Shown: positions 24,034 through 35,447 of the stretch, in pieces
How the letters are laid out: the number at the start of each line of letters is the position of its first letter
How positions within the stretch are numbered: position 1 is the first letter of the stretch
Source of the DNA: Clavulina sp. PMI_390
Lineage: Eukaryota > Basidiomycota > Agaricomycetes > Cantharellales > Hydnaceae
Direction of reading: 5' to 3'
Length of the DNA: 64,000 bases
Assembly (NCBI GenBank): GCA_015039315.1
Contig: WIDE01000060.1
Coordinates: 88,731-152,730, forward strand
Notes under the pieces: generated by a model
The model's input: only the letters and a program-made list of their open reading frames with translations
The model's database searches: none
Told to the model about the DNA's origin: nothing
Program-made: the position numbers and the translations under genes

Positions 24034-24990
24034 CGTTGAGAAACGATGAGAGAAAGCGGAGAACGGTGATGGGCTAGCAACCAGACAGCATCCTCCCTCT
24101 TAAAGGCTGACTGAGGACAGGAATCGAACGAAAAATGGGAAAAACGATTTGTGAAGATTCATGCTGGGTCGAGGAAGAGGCGACGATGCCGAGGGGTTAA
24201 TTAATCCGTTCATGTGGCTCGGCAGAGTCACGAGCGCACACGGAAGGCGGTCAGCGCTGTAGAAATGTAGCAATAAGTGGCTGTTGGGACGATGGGACAT
24301 CAAAAGCCGTATACAAGGAAAATAGGCTCACGAGTGCAACCACACATTCCGGACAATGCCAGGTAATTTCTTCCGAGAGGAAAAAGTAATATGAAAGCAA
24401 TGAGCGGAATAATCGATGTCGATTTGCTTGGCGTCGAAGCGTGCGTTACAAGGCTTCGAGATGGGCCTTCGACTTGGCATTCATGCCAATATAATCGTCG
24501 TATTGTGGCTAAGACTGAGTAACTTGGTCCGACGGCTCGCTCGTAATCCGTGGCCGTACCCAGTAGAGATATCTTGATGGTGCGGTAGGACCTGAACTTC
24601 CAATACGTGCCATAAAGCACCCGAGAAATGATCTATTATCTAGGTTATTGAGGGGTAAGATGCTGACGAAGAAAGCGGGGGAACAAATCTATCAGACGTG
24701 TGGGGTTGATGAGTGCCACGTCAATCAAGGCTGCACTCACCAATAAAAGTCCCATAATTCGCGCAATCCCGCGATGACGGTCGTCGAAGCACGAGGTACG
24801 ATGATCCTAAAAATATTAATTCGTGCGGGAGAATTCTAATTCAGTGATCACCGGACGCCGATTTGGTGATTCACTTGGTGCCTCGGCATCTCTCGAGGCA
24901 CCTGGCACCATTGAGCCTGGGTGATGAGTTATTCAGCTAAGATACGAGGACACGGAGTTCGCGCCGACAGAATGTCGACATCCTATCAGC
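24034..24990 (-). promoter_or_regulatory. Conserved GH55 promoter block, copy 1
   Basis: This 5' flank aligns with the flanks of the GH55 genes at 30247 and 63588. Shared elements, read on the gene strand: a CCAAT box as ATTGG with flanking TTTATTGGTGA (24740-24744), 'CCCCGCTTTCTTCGTCAGCA' near 24670, GATTAATTAA followed by TCGGCATCGTCG (24181-24210), and a CTTTAAGAGGG stretch near 24100 that may serve as a TATA-like element. The distances to the ATG are nearly the same in all three copies, which indicates duplication of the whole promoter. Confidence 0.6.
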
Positions 24991-26364
24991 TTGAAGAAAT
25001 CAACCACGAGTGATTGTTGCCGTCATTCAGTCCCAAATGAGTCCGTGGGAATGGCCAGCTTTGCTGATGTCAAGTCGAATTTGGGAAATATCCATAAGAG
25101 CACGATAGGACTAGTGCCTGGGGAGGGGTGTACTCAAAGAAAGGGGGGCAAATCTAATCCATGTGGGGCGAAGTTTCGGGTTTCCAGGTGTCTTGGGGGC
25201 TGTGGCACCGAGGTGAGGAGTGACGCACGGCGACGCTCGAAGGGCAGGCAGAATAATGTTCTTTGGAGGCAAGGGCAGTGAAAGGGCTGACGTCTGCGCC
25301 TGATATCAACAGCATCATAGGCTCGAGAGTCTGACAAGAGGAGATAGAAAGGGACATAGGGGGTAGATGCCAACGCAAGTTTGTCTTGAAGTACCATCAC
25401 AGGAATAATATTGAGGGCCACCAAGGGGCTACTAGAACGATCCACCACCAGCAGAGAGAGCACGCAAATGGAAGCACAACAGCTAAATATGGGGTGGTAA
25501 AGTAGATCCGCATTTGTCAAAACCAAACTAGTGGACAAACGAAGGCGGTCCCGACGCTGATACCAAATTCTGATACTAGAGCGAGCGAGGTCACCAGGCG
25601 TTGCTGAGGCAATCAACCTCCTTCTACGGTTTCCGAGTCCTTAGGTTGGTCTAAGTGCTGGGCCCGAGGTGCCGAGGAGTCCATCGCCAAGGTGGTGTGA
25701 GAGCTGTTCGGAGGTTATCCAGCCCGGGACACCACTCCTGACATCCCTGGCTCCACCAGTGAAGCTCCATCATGACTTCTTCGATTAATACTTTTTAGCC
25801 CCTGTACCCTGGCCGCGCAACACCTAAAAATATCAGTGGTGATTCACAACAGTAGGAGTGGAGCTGAAGATCTTTTTCCTGTTGACACTACCCACCCTAA
25901 CAACACATGCTATTTTTCCTTGGAGCGTCGCTCTCATTATGGTGAGGATCATCCATAACAGTGTGAATAAGAAGGCGGAAACTCGACCTGGGCTGATCTC
26001 GGTCTGGCGTTTCGGGCATTCGCTGAGACTCACGCGGTCACGTGACGCGTTGGAGCGATGTCGAACACCCAGAGTTTTGAACGCTATGAGACCCTGATGC
26101 GTCAAGCCAATTTAGCCATCTAGTGCACCATTGCTCCTAACGAGGGCTCAAACAAGTATCCAAACAAGACCATTCGCTTACAGCGCCTGATGGTCAGGAG
26201 GCTGCTTGTCACAGGTCTTCGAGCTGCACCTCGATGCCCGAGGTGTGATCATATAGATTTACACTGAGATTCACGGCCTTATAAGAACCATGGTATTGAT
26301 GAGAAACCCACCTTTTCTTTCTCTCCCCTCCCTCACGCCCGAAGCCGCGATTGGTTTGTGTCAA
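24991..26364. other. Intergenic region between divergent GH55 genes
   Basis: About 1.4 kb lies between the conserved promoter block of GH55 copy 1 and the ATG of the GH55-CBM gene. The longest open frame (25134-25616, minus) has no domain character. The last few hundred bases presumably hold the promoter of the + strand gene, but this does not resemble the promoter block shared by the other GH55 copies. Confidence 0.5.
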
Positions 26365-29300
26365 ATGCGCTCCTTTATTACCTTCTGGTCTACTTCGCTC
26401 CTTTTCTCCTCGTCTCTCGTTTATGCTTTGGGCACGGCCTGCAATGCTGCGCTCTCTCCTTCAGCTGCTCCTTCTGATCCCTTCTGGCTTGAGTCTATCA
26501 AACACCAAGGGACATCTCCTTATAATGCAAATTCGACCTACAGCGTCTTCCGTAACGTCAAGAGCTATGGGGCCAAGGGAGATGGTGGGTTGTGTTGCCT
26601 TTCGAGTTTACGCGTCATAAAACTCGCCGTACTGACATTCCATTCTCTCAGGTGTCACTGATGATACCACTGCAATCAACAATGCTATCGCGGACGGCTT
26701 GCGTTGTGGATATCCCACCAATTGCTCTTCAAGCACTCTCACTCCCGCACTCGTTTATTTCCCAACTGGGACCTACCTCGTCTCTTCCTCGTTGATTGCC
26801 TACTATTATACCAGCATGGTATGATTTGTTTTGGTGGCGCCTTTCCAGTTGATGAATGACTACTTTCGATTAGGTTGGAGATGCAAAGAGACTTCCCGTT
26901 CTCAAAGCAGCTGCCAACTTTTCGGTCAGTAAACCATAACGGTCTACCTCCTTGGACCGCCTTGGCTTATCTTTGCTGATGTAACTAGGGCGCAGCCGTC
27001 ATCGACGCAGATGTTTATATCCCTGGTGGGGGTGGTAAGTCGATCTCGCATCTCTCCTGCAAGCCAAAACACTCAGGAATTATGTTTCGGAAGGCGCCGA
27101 ATGGTATACCAACCAGAACAATTTCTTCCGGTGAGTTTGCACGCAAAATTGGTGCCAACTTGCAGTGCATCTGTCTAACAGGACTCTTGTCTCAGCGCCG
27201 TTCGTAACATGAGGATCGACTTGACTGCTATGGCTGACACCGCGGCGGCAGTCGGTATCCACTGGCAAGTCGCCCAAGCCACGTCCCTTGTTAACGTCAT
27301 AGTGGACATGTCCACCGCCGCAAACAACACCCATATTGGAGTTAGCATGGAAAATGGATCTGGTGGCGTGATGACAGATCTCGTCTTCAATGGGGTACGT
27401 TTTTTTTGGTCCTACTATCCACTATGTGTAGAATCCTGACCCGTTGATGTTCACCTACAGGGCCAATATGGCATTAGCGTTGGAAACCAGCAGTTCACTG
27501 TTCGAAACATCACTGTCAACAACGCTAATACTGCTATCAAGGCCATGTAAGCTTCCTTCTTCAGATATAGTGTAATAGTTGTGTCTGACAACTCTGAATA
27601 TCAGTTGGAATTGGGGCTGGACTTTCCAAGATGTCACCATCAGCAACTGCCAAGTCGGGTTCGTTATCACTACTGGTGGAACTGCCACTGTAAACCAGGT
27701 ATGGATAATGCTGCGGTTGCTTTACCTCACCATTTATACGAAGTACGACAGACTGTGGGCAGTGAATCGATTGTCGACGCTGTCGTTACAAACACGCCGG
27801 TGTTCCTCATGACTACCACAGTGCAAACGGCGTCTCTTAGTGGCTCCATACTTCTGGAGAACATTCAACTGAGTAATGTCCCCCGGGCTGTGGTTGACGA
27901 GTCCGACACCACCGTTCTTGCCGGTGGTTCCTTGACGATTCCTCAATGGCTGCAGGTATGAACCAACTCGAGCACTAACCTTAACTTTCATTATGATTCA
28001 AACCACTTCCGCCAATATTTTAGGGCAATGTAGCTGGCGGATCGTCGCCCACTGTGTCGTACCAACAAGCTAGCCTCAGCCCTCCTAAGAAGCCCTCATC
28101 GCTCACCACAAGCTCGGGAGTCTTTGGCCGCGCTCGCCCACAATATCAGGATTATGCTGCATCTCGTAAGTATTTAATCCCCATGGGTTCCGCATTATCC
28201 ACGTCGCTTACCATTTAGTGCCTAAAATCAAGAGTTCCAGAGCGTAAAGTCTGCTGGCGCGAGGGGAGACGGCGTTGCTGATGATACCGCCGCACTGCAA
28301 GCAGTGATCGACGCCCACTGGGGCTGCAAGATTATCTTTTTCGACGCTGGTATCTATCTTGTCACAGATACTCTCAAGATCCCCGCTGGAACCCGCATCG
28401 TCGGCGAGCTCTGGTCCATCATCCAAGCTTCCGGTCTGAGGTTCACCGACCAGGCGCACCCGCGTGTGATGGTACAGGTAGGCAAGCCTGGTGATACGGC
28501 AGCCACCGAAATCAGCGATATCGTCTTCACGTCCAAGGGTGGCTCGGCGGGCGCGATCCTCGTCGAATGGAATGTCGGGGCTTCAAGCCAGGGTTCGGCG
28601 GGCATGTGGGACAGCCACGTGCGTATTGGTGGATTTACAGGATCTGATATTCAGGTCTCCAACTGTGGCAACACGACCTTATCACCCTTCAGCGAGTGCG
28701 CCGGTGCTTACATGAGCTTGCACCTCACGCCGGGCTCCTCAGCCTACCTAGAGAATGTCTGGCTCTGGACTGCCGATCAGTACGTCACCTGGACCACCGC
28801 TAGGGATTGACTCCAATCTCACCTCTGGTTGAAATAGTGATCTCGATGACCCCGCTCAGGGCAACATCAACTCTTACAGCGGCCGCGGCATGCTCATTGA
28901 TACTTCTGAACCTGTCTGGCTGCTTGGAACTGGTGCGCTTCAGACGTGACTTATGATATCAACATCGCTTGACATCCACAATTCTCTAGCTTCTGAACAC
29001 CACGCTCTTTATCAGTATAATGCCGTTGGTGCTAAAGCCTTGTACATTGCGTTGATACAGGTAGGGTTTTCTTGTTACCCCCGAGTTATTGGGGATGCTC
29101 ATCTTCTGGTACGCTCAGACAGAAACACCCTACTACCAGCCGTCGCCCGAGCCACCTTCGCCATTCATGCCCAACCCGCACATTTCTGATCCTACCTATG
29201 GACTTGGAGACTCTGCATGGGCCCTCTACATTCAGAAGAGCTCCGATGTCCATGCGTATGGCACCAACATGTACTCGTTCTTCCGAGTAAGTCGTTGTTA

Positions 29301-29866
29301 TGCTCAGATTCTGTCTGGTTGCTAATTCGGTCGCTCTCTAGGATTATGACGAGACATGCTTGAACACAGCAACGTGTCAGTCCAAGATTTTGAACGTCGA
29401 TACTGTTTCGTCCAATATCTTCATATATAACATTGCTACGGTGGGGGTGACTTACTCGGTCTCCGTTGGAGGCAGTGGCACAGTCAACCAAGATCTTAGC
29501 CCTGACGGTATGCAGTCGACGCTGGGCCTCTGGAAAAGCGGATCTTCGACTAGTGGCAACAGCTCTACAACGACTACGAGCAAGGGATCTACCACCACGT
29601 TTTCGTCAAATTTGAGCTCTACACCTTGCATCACTGTACCAACTTCACTTATAAAGACGATCTTCACTACCTCCACCGCCGCTGCAACCACGACCACTTC
29701 TAAACTGTGGGGCTGTTCCGGAGTTGCTGCATGGCTATCTACGACTTCGTACAACACCGGCGCCTCTGTCACCTTTGATGGCTACCTCTGGACCGCCCTA
29801 TCGTGGACCTTGAATGATGCCCCTGGCGGCCTTGCTAGCGGCTGGACCAAAGGTGGTGCATGCTGA
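26365..29866 (+). CDS. GH55 exo-beta-1,3-glucanase with C-terminal CBM5/12-like binding module
   Basis: I chose the ATG at 26365 because 'MRSFITFWSTSLLFSSSLVYALG' is a good signal peptide; an upstream in-frame ATG at 26290 would bury it. Both beta-helix signatures are present ('NVKSYGAKGD' then 'GVTDDTTAIN' over an intron, and 'SAGARGDGVADDTAAL'), along with 'GAEWYTNQNNFFR', 'DTLKIPAGTRIVGELW', 'GMWDSHVRIGG', 'SEHHALYQYN' and 'QTETPYYQPSPEPP'. I followed the exons through and found no frameshift. After the normal GH55 end ('STLGLWKSG') a Ser/Thr-rich linker leads to a roughly 50-residue module with 'KLWGCSGVAAW', 'YNTGASVTFDGYLWTA' and 'GGLASGWTKGGAC'. Its aromatic and Gly spacing resembles CBM5/12 (chitin-binding type 3). 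The other GH55 copies in the window stop at the WKS end. The sequence is clearly diverged from copies 1 and 2. Confidence 0.88.
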
Positions 29867-30246
29867 ACTATGAAGGTATACAGAGGGCTATTGGATTATC
29901 CTATCGGCAGATAAAATGGAGAGCCTACTACTCGACTTTTTACGCCCATCGGCTCGCTTTCCTCCCCCTTTGCATCCCTCTGGTGATACGCATATTTATC
30001 GAGCTTTAGTCTTACAGAGGTTGATTGTTCAACGTCGATACCTTCACCTTCATCTTTAATTTATCGACCGGGCTCAGTTTATGCTTCATGTTGGATTATC
30101 CATGGGAGGAGATCACGCTAAACGAGGTTCGGCGAAAGTGGGGAGTAAGTGAGTTGATATTGTTCTCACAAATATAGTCTTGTAATACAGCCCGATGAGA
30201 AGAGAGAGCCCGAAAACAGAAATTTCCTCTATCTCAAACGTTTTGA
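29867..30246. other. Convergent spacer between two GH55 genes
   Basis: About 380 bases lie between the TGA of the + strand GH55-CBM gene and the TAG of the - strand GH55 copy 2. It presumably holds both 3' UTRs; nothing else is visible. Confidence 0.5.
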
Positions 30247-33200
30247 CTACGAAGTGGACTTCCACATTCCAATGTTGGACGTGAACCCGTCGAGATTGGT
30301 CGTGGCTGGGGCAACGCCAGTGGTGCCCACGTAAACGAGGTAGGCACTCGCAACACTGCAACGAATATATCTATAAGTAAACGAAAAGACAACCGAGAAT
30401 GGAAGGACGCTTACGTGTTGAGGTTGTAGACGTAGACGGACGTCGATGCAGTATCGATACCGAAGTTGGACTGTTGGCAATTGTACGTGTTCAAGCATGT
30501 CTGGCTGTAGTTCTGTGGATCAGGGAAACGTAGGGAGCGATAAGTATGACGAGAAATCCGAATGAAAACTGTGAACTTACGTTGAAGAAGCTGTACAAGT
30601 TCACACCATAAGCGTAGATGTTGGAGCTCGTTTGAACGTAGAAAGCCCAAGCATCAGTCTGGCCGCTGGGATAAGTAGGGTCATGGTAGGTGGTGCTGAG
30701 GGTGAAGGGGCTTGGGACAGCGGGGGTGGGCTGCCAGTATGGAGTCTCAGTCTGGATGAGAGCGATGAATACGGCCTTCGCGCTGGCGAGGTTGTATTGG
30801 TAGAGAGTATGGTGCTCCGAAGCTACAAAAAAGAGTTAGTTATTATATCAACAGGAGTGAAGGTCGCAGTACACACCAGTTCCGATGAGCCAGACAGGGT
30901 TGGCGGATTCAATGAGGATACCACGACCGCTGTAGACATCGATCTGGCCCTGGTTGGAGTCATCAAGATCGTGATCGGCCGCCCAAACCCAGACGTTCTA
31001 GTGAATGAAAGATAGGTCAACACTTCGGCTTCGCGTAAGGAAACAAGTCACATACCTCGAAGTAAGCGGAAGATGTGCTGGTGAGGTGAACAGCGAGGTA
31101 GCTCGAAGTGCATGTTGAAGTGGGATGGCTCGTGCTAGTACCGCAGTTCGAGACCTGGATTCCGCTACCCTTATAACCACCAAGACGGACGTGCGAGTCC
31201 CACATAGCAGCAGCGCCTTGAGAACCGCCACCAACGTTCCACTCGAGCACGATAGCACCAGCCATGCCGCTCGTAGTAGTGAACACAATGTCGGAGATCT
31301 CAGTGTCAGCGGTATCGCCGGCAGAGCCGACCTGGACGGCGACGTGGGGAGAAGAGGCGGACGCGAACTTGGAGCCGGAAGCGACGATGTTAGACCAAAG
31401 CTCGCCAACAACCCATGAGCCGGCAGGGATCTTGAGGGTGTCGGTGATGAGGTAAGTACCAGCATCGACGTCTGGAAACGGTGTCATCAGCTCCCCTTGT
31501 TACACATGAATACGACAAATAGACGTACAGATTATCTTGCATCCCCAGTACTTGTTGAAGACTGCTTGAAGAGCCGCGGTATCATCGGTAACACCATCAC
31601 CCTTCGCGCCGTTCGACTTGACGGAAACGAATTCTTCAAAGCCGTCGTCAGTGATCAACCATAGTCCAACAGTGAAATGGATACTCACGACTAGCAGCGT
31701 AGTTCTCGTATTGAGGACGAGGGCGAGTGAAGACCTTGCCGTTGGCAGTCAGGCCAGCAGGTTTGGTGGGCTTGGTCAGCGTGCCTTGCTTGTAGCTGAG
31801 AGCGCCGGTACCGGTGTAGGTGTTACCCTGGATCCACTGAGCAATAGTGGTTGAACCTGAGCTACCAGCCAGAACGGAACCGCTTGGGTCCTGGACGACG
31901 GTGGGGACGTTGCTAACGGCGATGTTCTCGAGCAAGATGGTGCCCGCTTGCGAAGATCGTTGGTTGGTCGAAGTTTCCAGGAAGATAGGGGTGGCCGTAG
32001 CAGAAGAGTCGAGGATGCTTGCAGAGCCGACATATTGGTTGGCGGTGGTGCTTCCCGTGTTGATCCAGAAGCCAACACCGCAGTCTATGTGATATCCAGA
32101 TCAGTGATACCATAACACGAAGCTGATGTTCGAGCTTACTATTGAAAGTAATGCCCTGGAAAGTCCAGCCCCAGGCCCAGTTGAGGTAGCTGTGGAAAAT
32201 CCAAAACGTCAGCCGCATGCGAGACTAAGATACTGGTAATGAAATTACTCACATGCCGGTAGCAGCGTTGTTGATGGTCATGTTACGGACGGTGAACTGC
32301 TGGTTGCCCATCCAGACACCATACTTGCCCTATTTCGGCCAAGGAAATATGGACATGAGTGACTCATTCCAATATGCTTTAAGCATGTAAGACTTACACC
32401 GTTGAAAATGAGATCGGACATGACACCACCGGAACCGTTCTCCATGAAGATACCCTGGCTATTGACAATCTGTGAGCTCCAGACCTCAAGGTAGAAACAT
32501 TGCACAGTCGAAACTTACTGGTTGTTTCCAGAAGCAGTGGACATGGTGACGACGACGTTCACGAGCGAAGTGGCCTGGGCGACTTGCCAGTGCAAGCCAG
32601 TCGCACCGCAGGTTGCACAGATGGCAGTCAGGTCAATCTTGAAGTTACGAACAGTACTAGATGTCCATTCTAGTGTGAGAGGCGAAATGAATCATACGTA
32701 GAGAGGAAGAGCATACCGGAAGAAGTTATTCTATGAGAAGGAATAAAGTCAGACATGACATGCATCCCGAACGTTGTGACAGCTAGCGAACCTGGTTAGT
32801 GTACATGTTAGCTCCTCCGGCGAGGTAGGGGTCCGCGTCAATGACAGCAATGCCAGAGAACGACGAGGAGGCCTTGAGAGTGGGCATGTTCTTCTTGTCA
32901 CCGACGAGCGCAGTGTAGTAAAGGGCGACGATGGGGGTAGAGACGACGTAGGTACCTAAGCCACATTCAATAGGAAGTTAATAATCTGTTACCAATAAGT
33001 GAAAGTACGAAGGAATTTGTATGCTCACCGGAAGGGAAGAAGACGAGTGCGGGGGACAGGGTAGACGATGCGCAACCTTGACCACAACGCGAGCCAGCGG
33101 TAATGGCAGCGTTGATGGCAGCTGTATCATCGGTCGTGCCATCACCCTTGGCGCCGTAGTCCTTGACGTTACGATACACGGGGTAGCTGGCGGGTGCCGA

Positions 33201-33356
33201 GTTATAGGCAGAGGTACCCTGATGGGTAATGGTCTGCAGCCAGTAAGGGTCGGAGGCGGCAGCACTGGGGCTGAGTGCAGCAGAGCAGCTGGTGCCGAGA
33301 GCAGCGACTTGAGAAATGGCGAGCGTCGCGACTGCGACGAGTGAACGGAACAGCAT
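30247..33356 (-). CDS. Exo-beta-1,3-glucanase, GH55 (copy 2)
   Basis: The start is 'MLFRSLVAVATLAISQVAALG' at 33356, the second Met of a longer frame; it was chosen because it gives the signal peptide and matches copies 1 and 4. It ends with a TAG at 30247-30249. The series of blocks is the same as in copy 1: 'NVKDYGAKGDGTTDDTAAIN', 'FMENGSGGVMSDLIFNG', 'NWAWGWTFQGITF', 'VSVKSNGAKGDGVTDDTAAL', 'DTLKIPAGSWVVGELW', 'SEHHTLYQYN' and the end 'TSNIGMWKSTS'. Introns fall at the same places as in copy 1 but differ in sequence and length, so the two genes were duplicated some time ago while their proteins stayed close. No interruption was found in the sampled exons. No binding module is present. Confidence 0.9.
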
Positions 33357-34320
33357 CGTTGAGAAACAACGACGAGAGAAAGGGGGGAAAATGCGATGGG
33401 ATGGCAACCTGGTAGTGCCTTCCCTCTTAAAGGCTGATGATAGAGACCAAGCAGCGAACGAAAGGAAGGGAAGAACGATTTGGGAGTATTCATGCTGGGC
33501 AGCAGAAGGGCGACGATGCCGACGGATTGATTAATCGGTTTATGCCAAGAGAGAGTCATAAGAGCATAGCGCACGGCCGTTAGCACTGCAGCAATGAGCG
33601 GCTGGTACAACGGGATATCAAAAGATGGAGAAGCCTTGTGGGGAGGGGAATAGGCTTATGAATGTAACTCGCCATTTCGGAGGACATTAGTTGGTTTTCT
33701 CCGACAGGGGAAGCAAGAAGCGATCAAAGGAGCCGTCGATGTCGATCAGTCTTGGCGTCGCTGGGGTGCTTGTTAGGCCTTTAACAGTTACCAGAGTGCG
33801 AGGACTCGATCTGATGACGACGGTTGCGTTGTATATAGCACGGCTGCCTTGTCTCAGCCGCTGGCTCATGCCCATTACCAGTGGCACACCCAGCTTGGAG
33901 ATCATTGCGGCACTAAAGTCCCGAGCTGTCAAGGCCCGATCTACACCATAAAATGAGGAAAAAATGAGGTGATCTGGTGATTTGGGAGGCAAGTGCTGAC
34001 GAAGAAAGCGGGGGAATAAAGTTGCCACACTAAAGTGTGTGGGGGTGACTGCCACGTCAACAGGACTGGGTTCACCAATAAACGTTGATGATCCCACACA
34101 TTTCCGCAATATGGTCGTCGAAGCACGAGGTCCAGAAACGGTCACAATAATATCCGGGAGTATTATGGTTCTCATTCATTGGCCAGCTAATGCGCGTTCG
34201 ACGATTCACTTCCAAAGGTATCGAGGGACCCGGAACGAATGAGCCCCGATAATCAGTTATCTAGCCAGTCCCCGAAGATACGGGGTTTGCGCCGAGCATC
34301 ATTCCAAGAGTATTAACATC
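33357..34320 (-). promoter_or_regulatory. Conserved GH55 promoter block, copy 2
   Basis: Homologous to the blocks upstream of the GH55 genes at 20911 and 63588. On the gene strand it contains TTTATTGGTGAACC (CCAAT at 34075-34079), CCCCCGCTTTCTTCGTCAGC near 34000, and GATTAATCAATCCGTCGGCA with its ATCGTCG tail (33511-33536). The far end ('CTGATTATCGGGGCT' and 'GGCGCAAACCCCG', about 34230-34300) is closest to the fourth copy. Confidence 0.6.
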
Positions 34321-35447
34321 TCATTGTGAGGCTCAGGAGGGGTTCGAGAGTTTCAATATGTCGCAGTGCCAAGGCCATAGTGGATGGTTGTCCTTCGAAA
34401 CAGATGTCGAGGCGTTGCCAGTGCGTGGGTTGTTTGCTCCTTGGCAAACCTCGCGACGACCATATGCTATGTATATACCGTCTCGTTCCTCCATATTCAC
34501 TACCATTAACTTGAGCGTGGCTTGCGGTTAATTCTACCCGGCGCTCGTTTCGGGGATGTCAACCCAACCACATTGGGCCAGCTTCCTGTGACGCAATCTT
34601 TCACGCCTACAAGCAAGGACGGGGGAAGGGGAGACTGACGGCACCTGCTTATCGTCATGACCTATACAACGGTCCGCCATACCCTTCCCACAAGGCTCCC
34701 CTCGAATTAGCATTGTCTCTACTGCTCTCGATGTCGCTCCTACCCAGGAGCGCGTGCCACGGATCATTCTCTCGCACTATTCTCCGCGACCCATATATTT
34801 ACTCTATTTTTGGGCACTATGTCACTGGGACTTGTTAACTGAACCGAAGTACCTACTGTTCCTTAATGTACCTGTGCCCTATTCCCTCTTCCACCTAACT
34901 TGGCGGCGACAAGCAGTGGCCCATCGGCCACATGATGCCCTCGCTCGGGCCGCTTCTCAAACTATTAACGACCTCCCCGGGAATATGCCCCCATTTGCAT
35001 GAAAGCCACCTCCAAGTGGATAGAATATTTGGTCCCTAACGTGGAGCCCAAATTTGCCCCCCTCCCCCTCCCACCACCACCACACCCAGAACGATTCCCC
35101 TTTTTGACCTTAAACTTGACCAAGCCCGTTCCTTCGTGTTCTCGCCTACCGTATTGCCTCGTGGGCGGGAAAATATGGGAGATGATCAGGCAAGCTGGAT
35201 GTGAGCGACGAATGGTTACGGCACGGAATGCGTTCTGCTCGGTGTTTCTCGTGATTCATATCTCCAATTCTGTGAGCTTTGAATATATATGTTTTGATAT
35301 TATCCCAAGTGGCTACAACTGCCACACGTCGTCCAATCGAACAGCGCAGAAGGGGTGTGCCCATTTACTTCCGTCGGAGCGATCAGCAAACAAAGTGGCC
35401 CATAACGCTCTACTGCCCTCGCTGCAATTTTGGACGGATGGCGACAG
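34321..35447. other. Intergenic region without a supported gene
   Basis: About 1.1 kb lies between the GH55 copy 2 promoter block and the 3' end of an F-box gene. Open frames at 34754-35002 and 34999-35451 have no domain features or splice partners. There is a short C-rich stretch at about 35057-35090. I see nothing functional. Confidence 0.5.

Noticed and set aside
25134..25616. 160-codon minus strand frame between GH55 genes
   Set aside because: No domain, no signal peptide, no splice partner, and it lies between two promoters. Considered chance.
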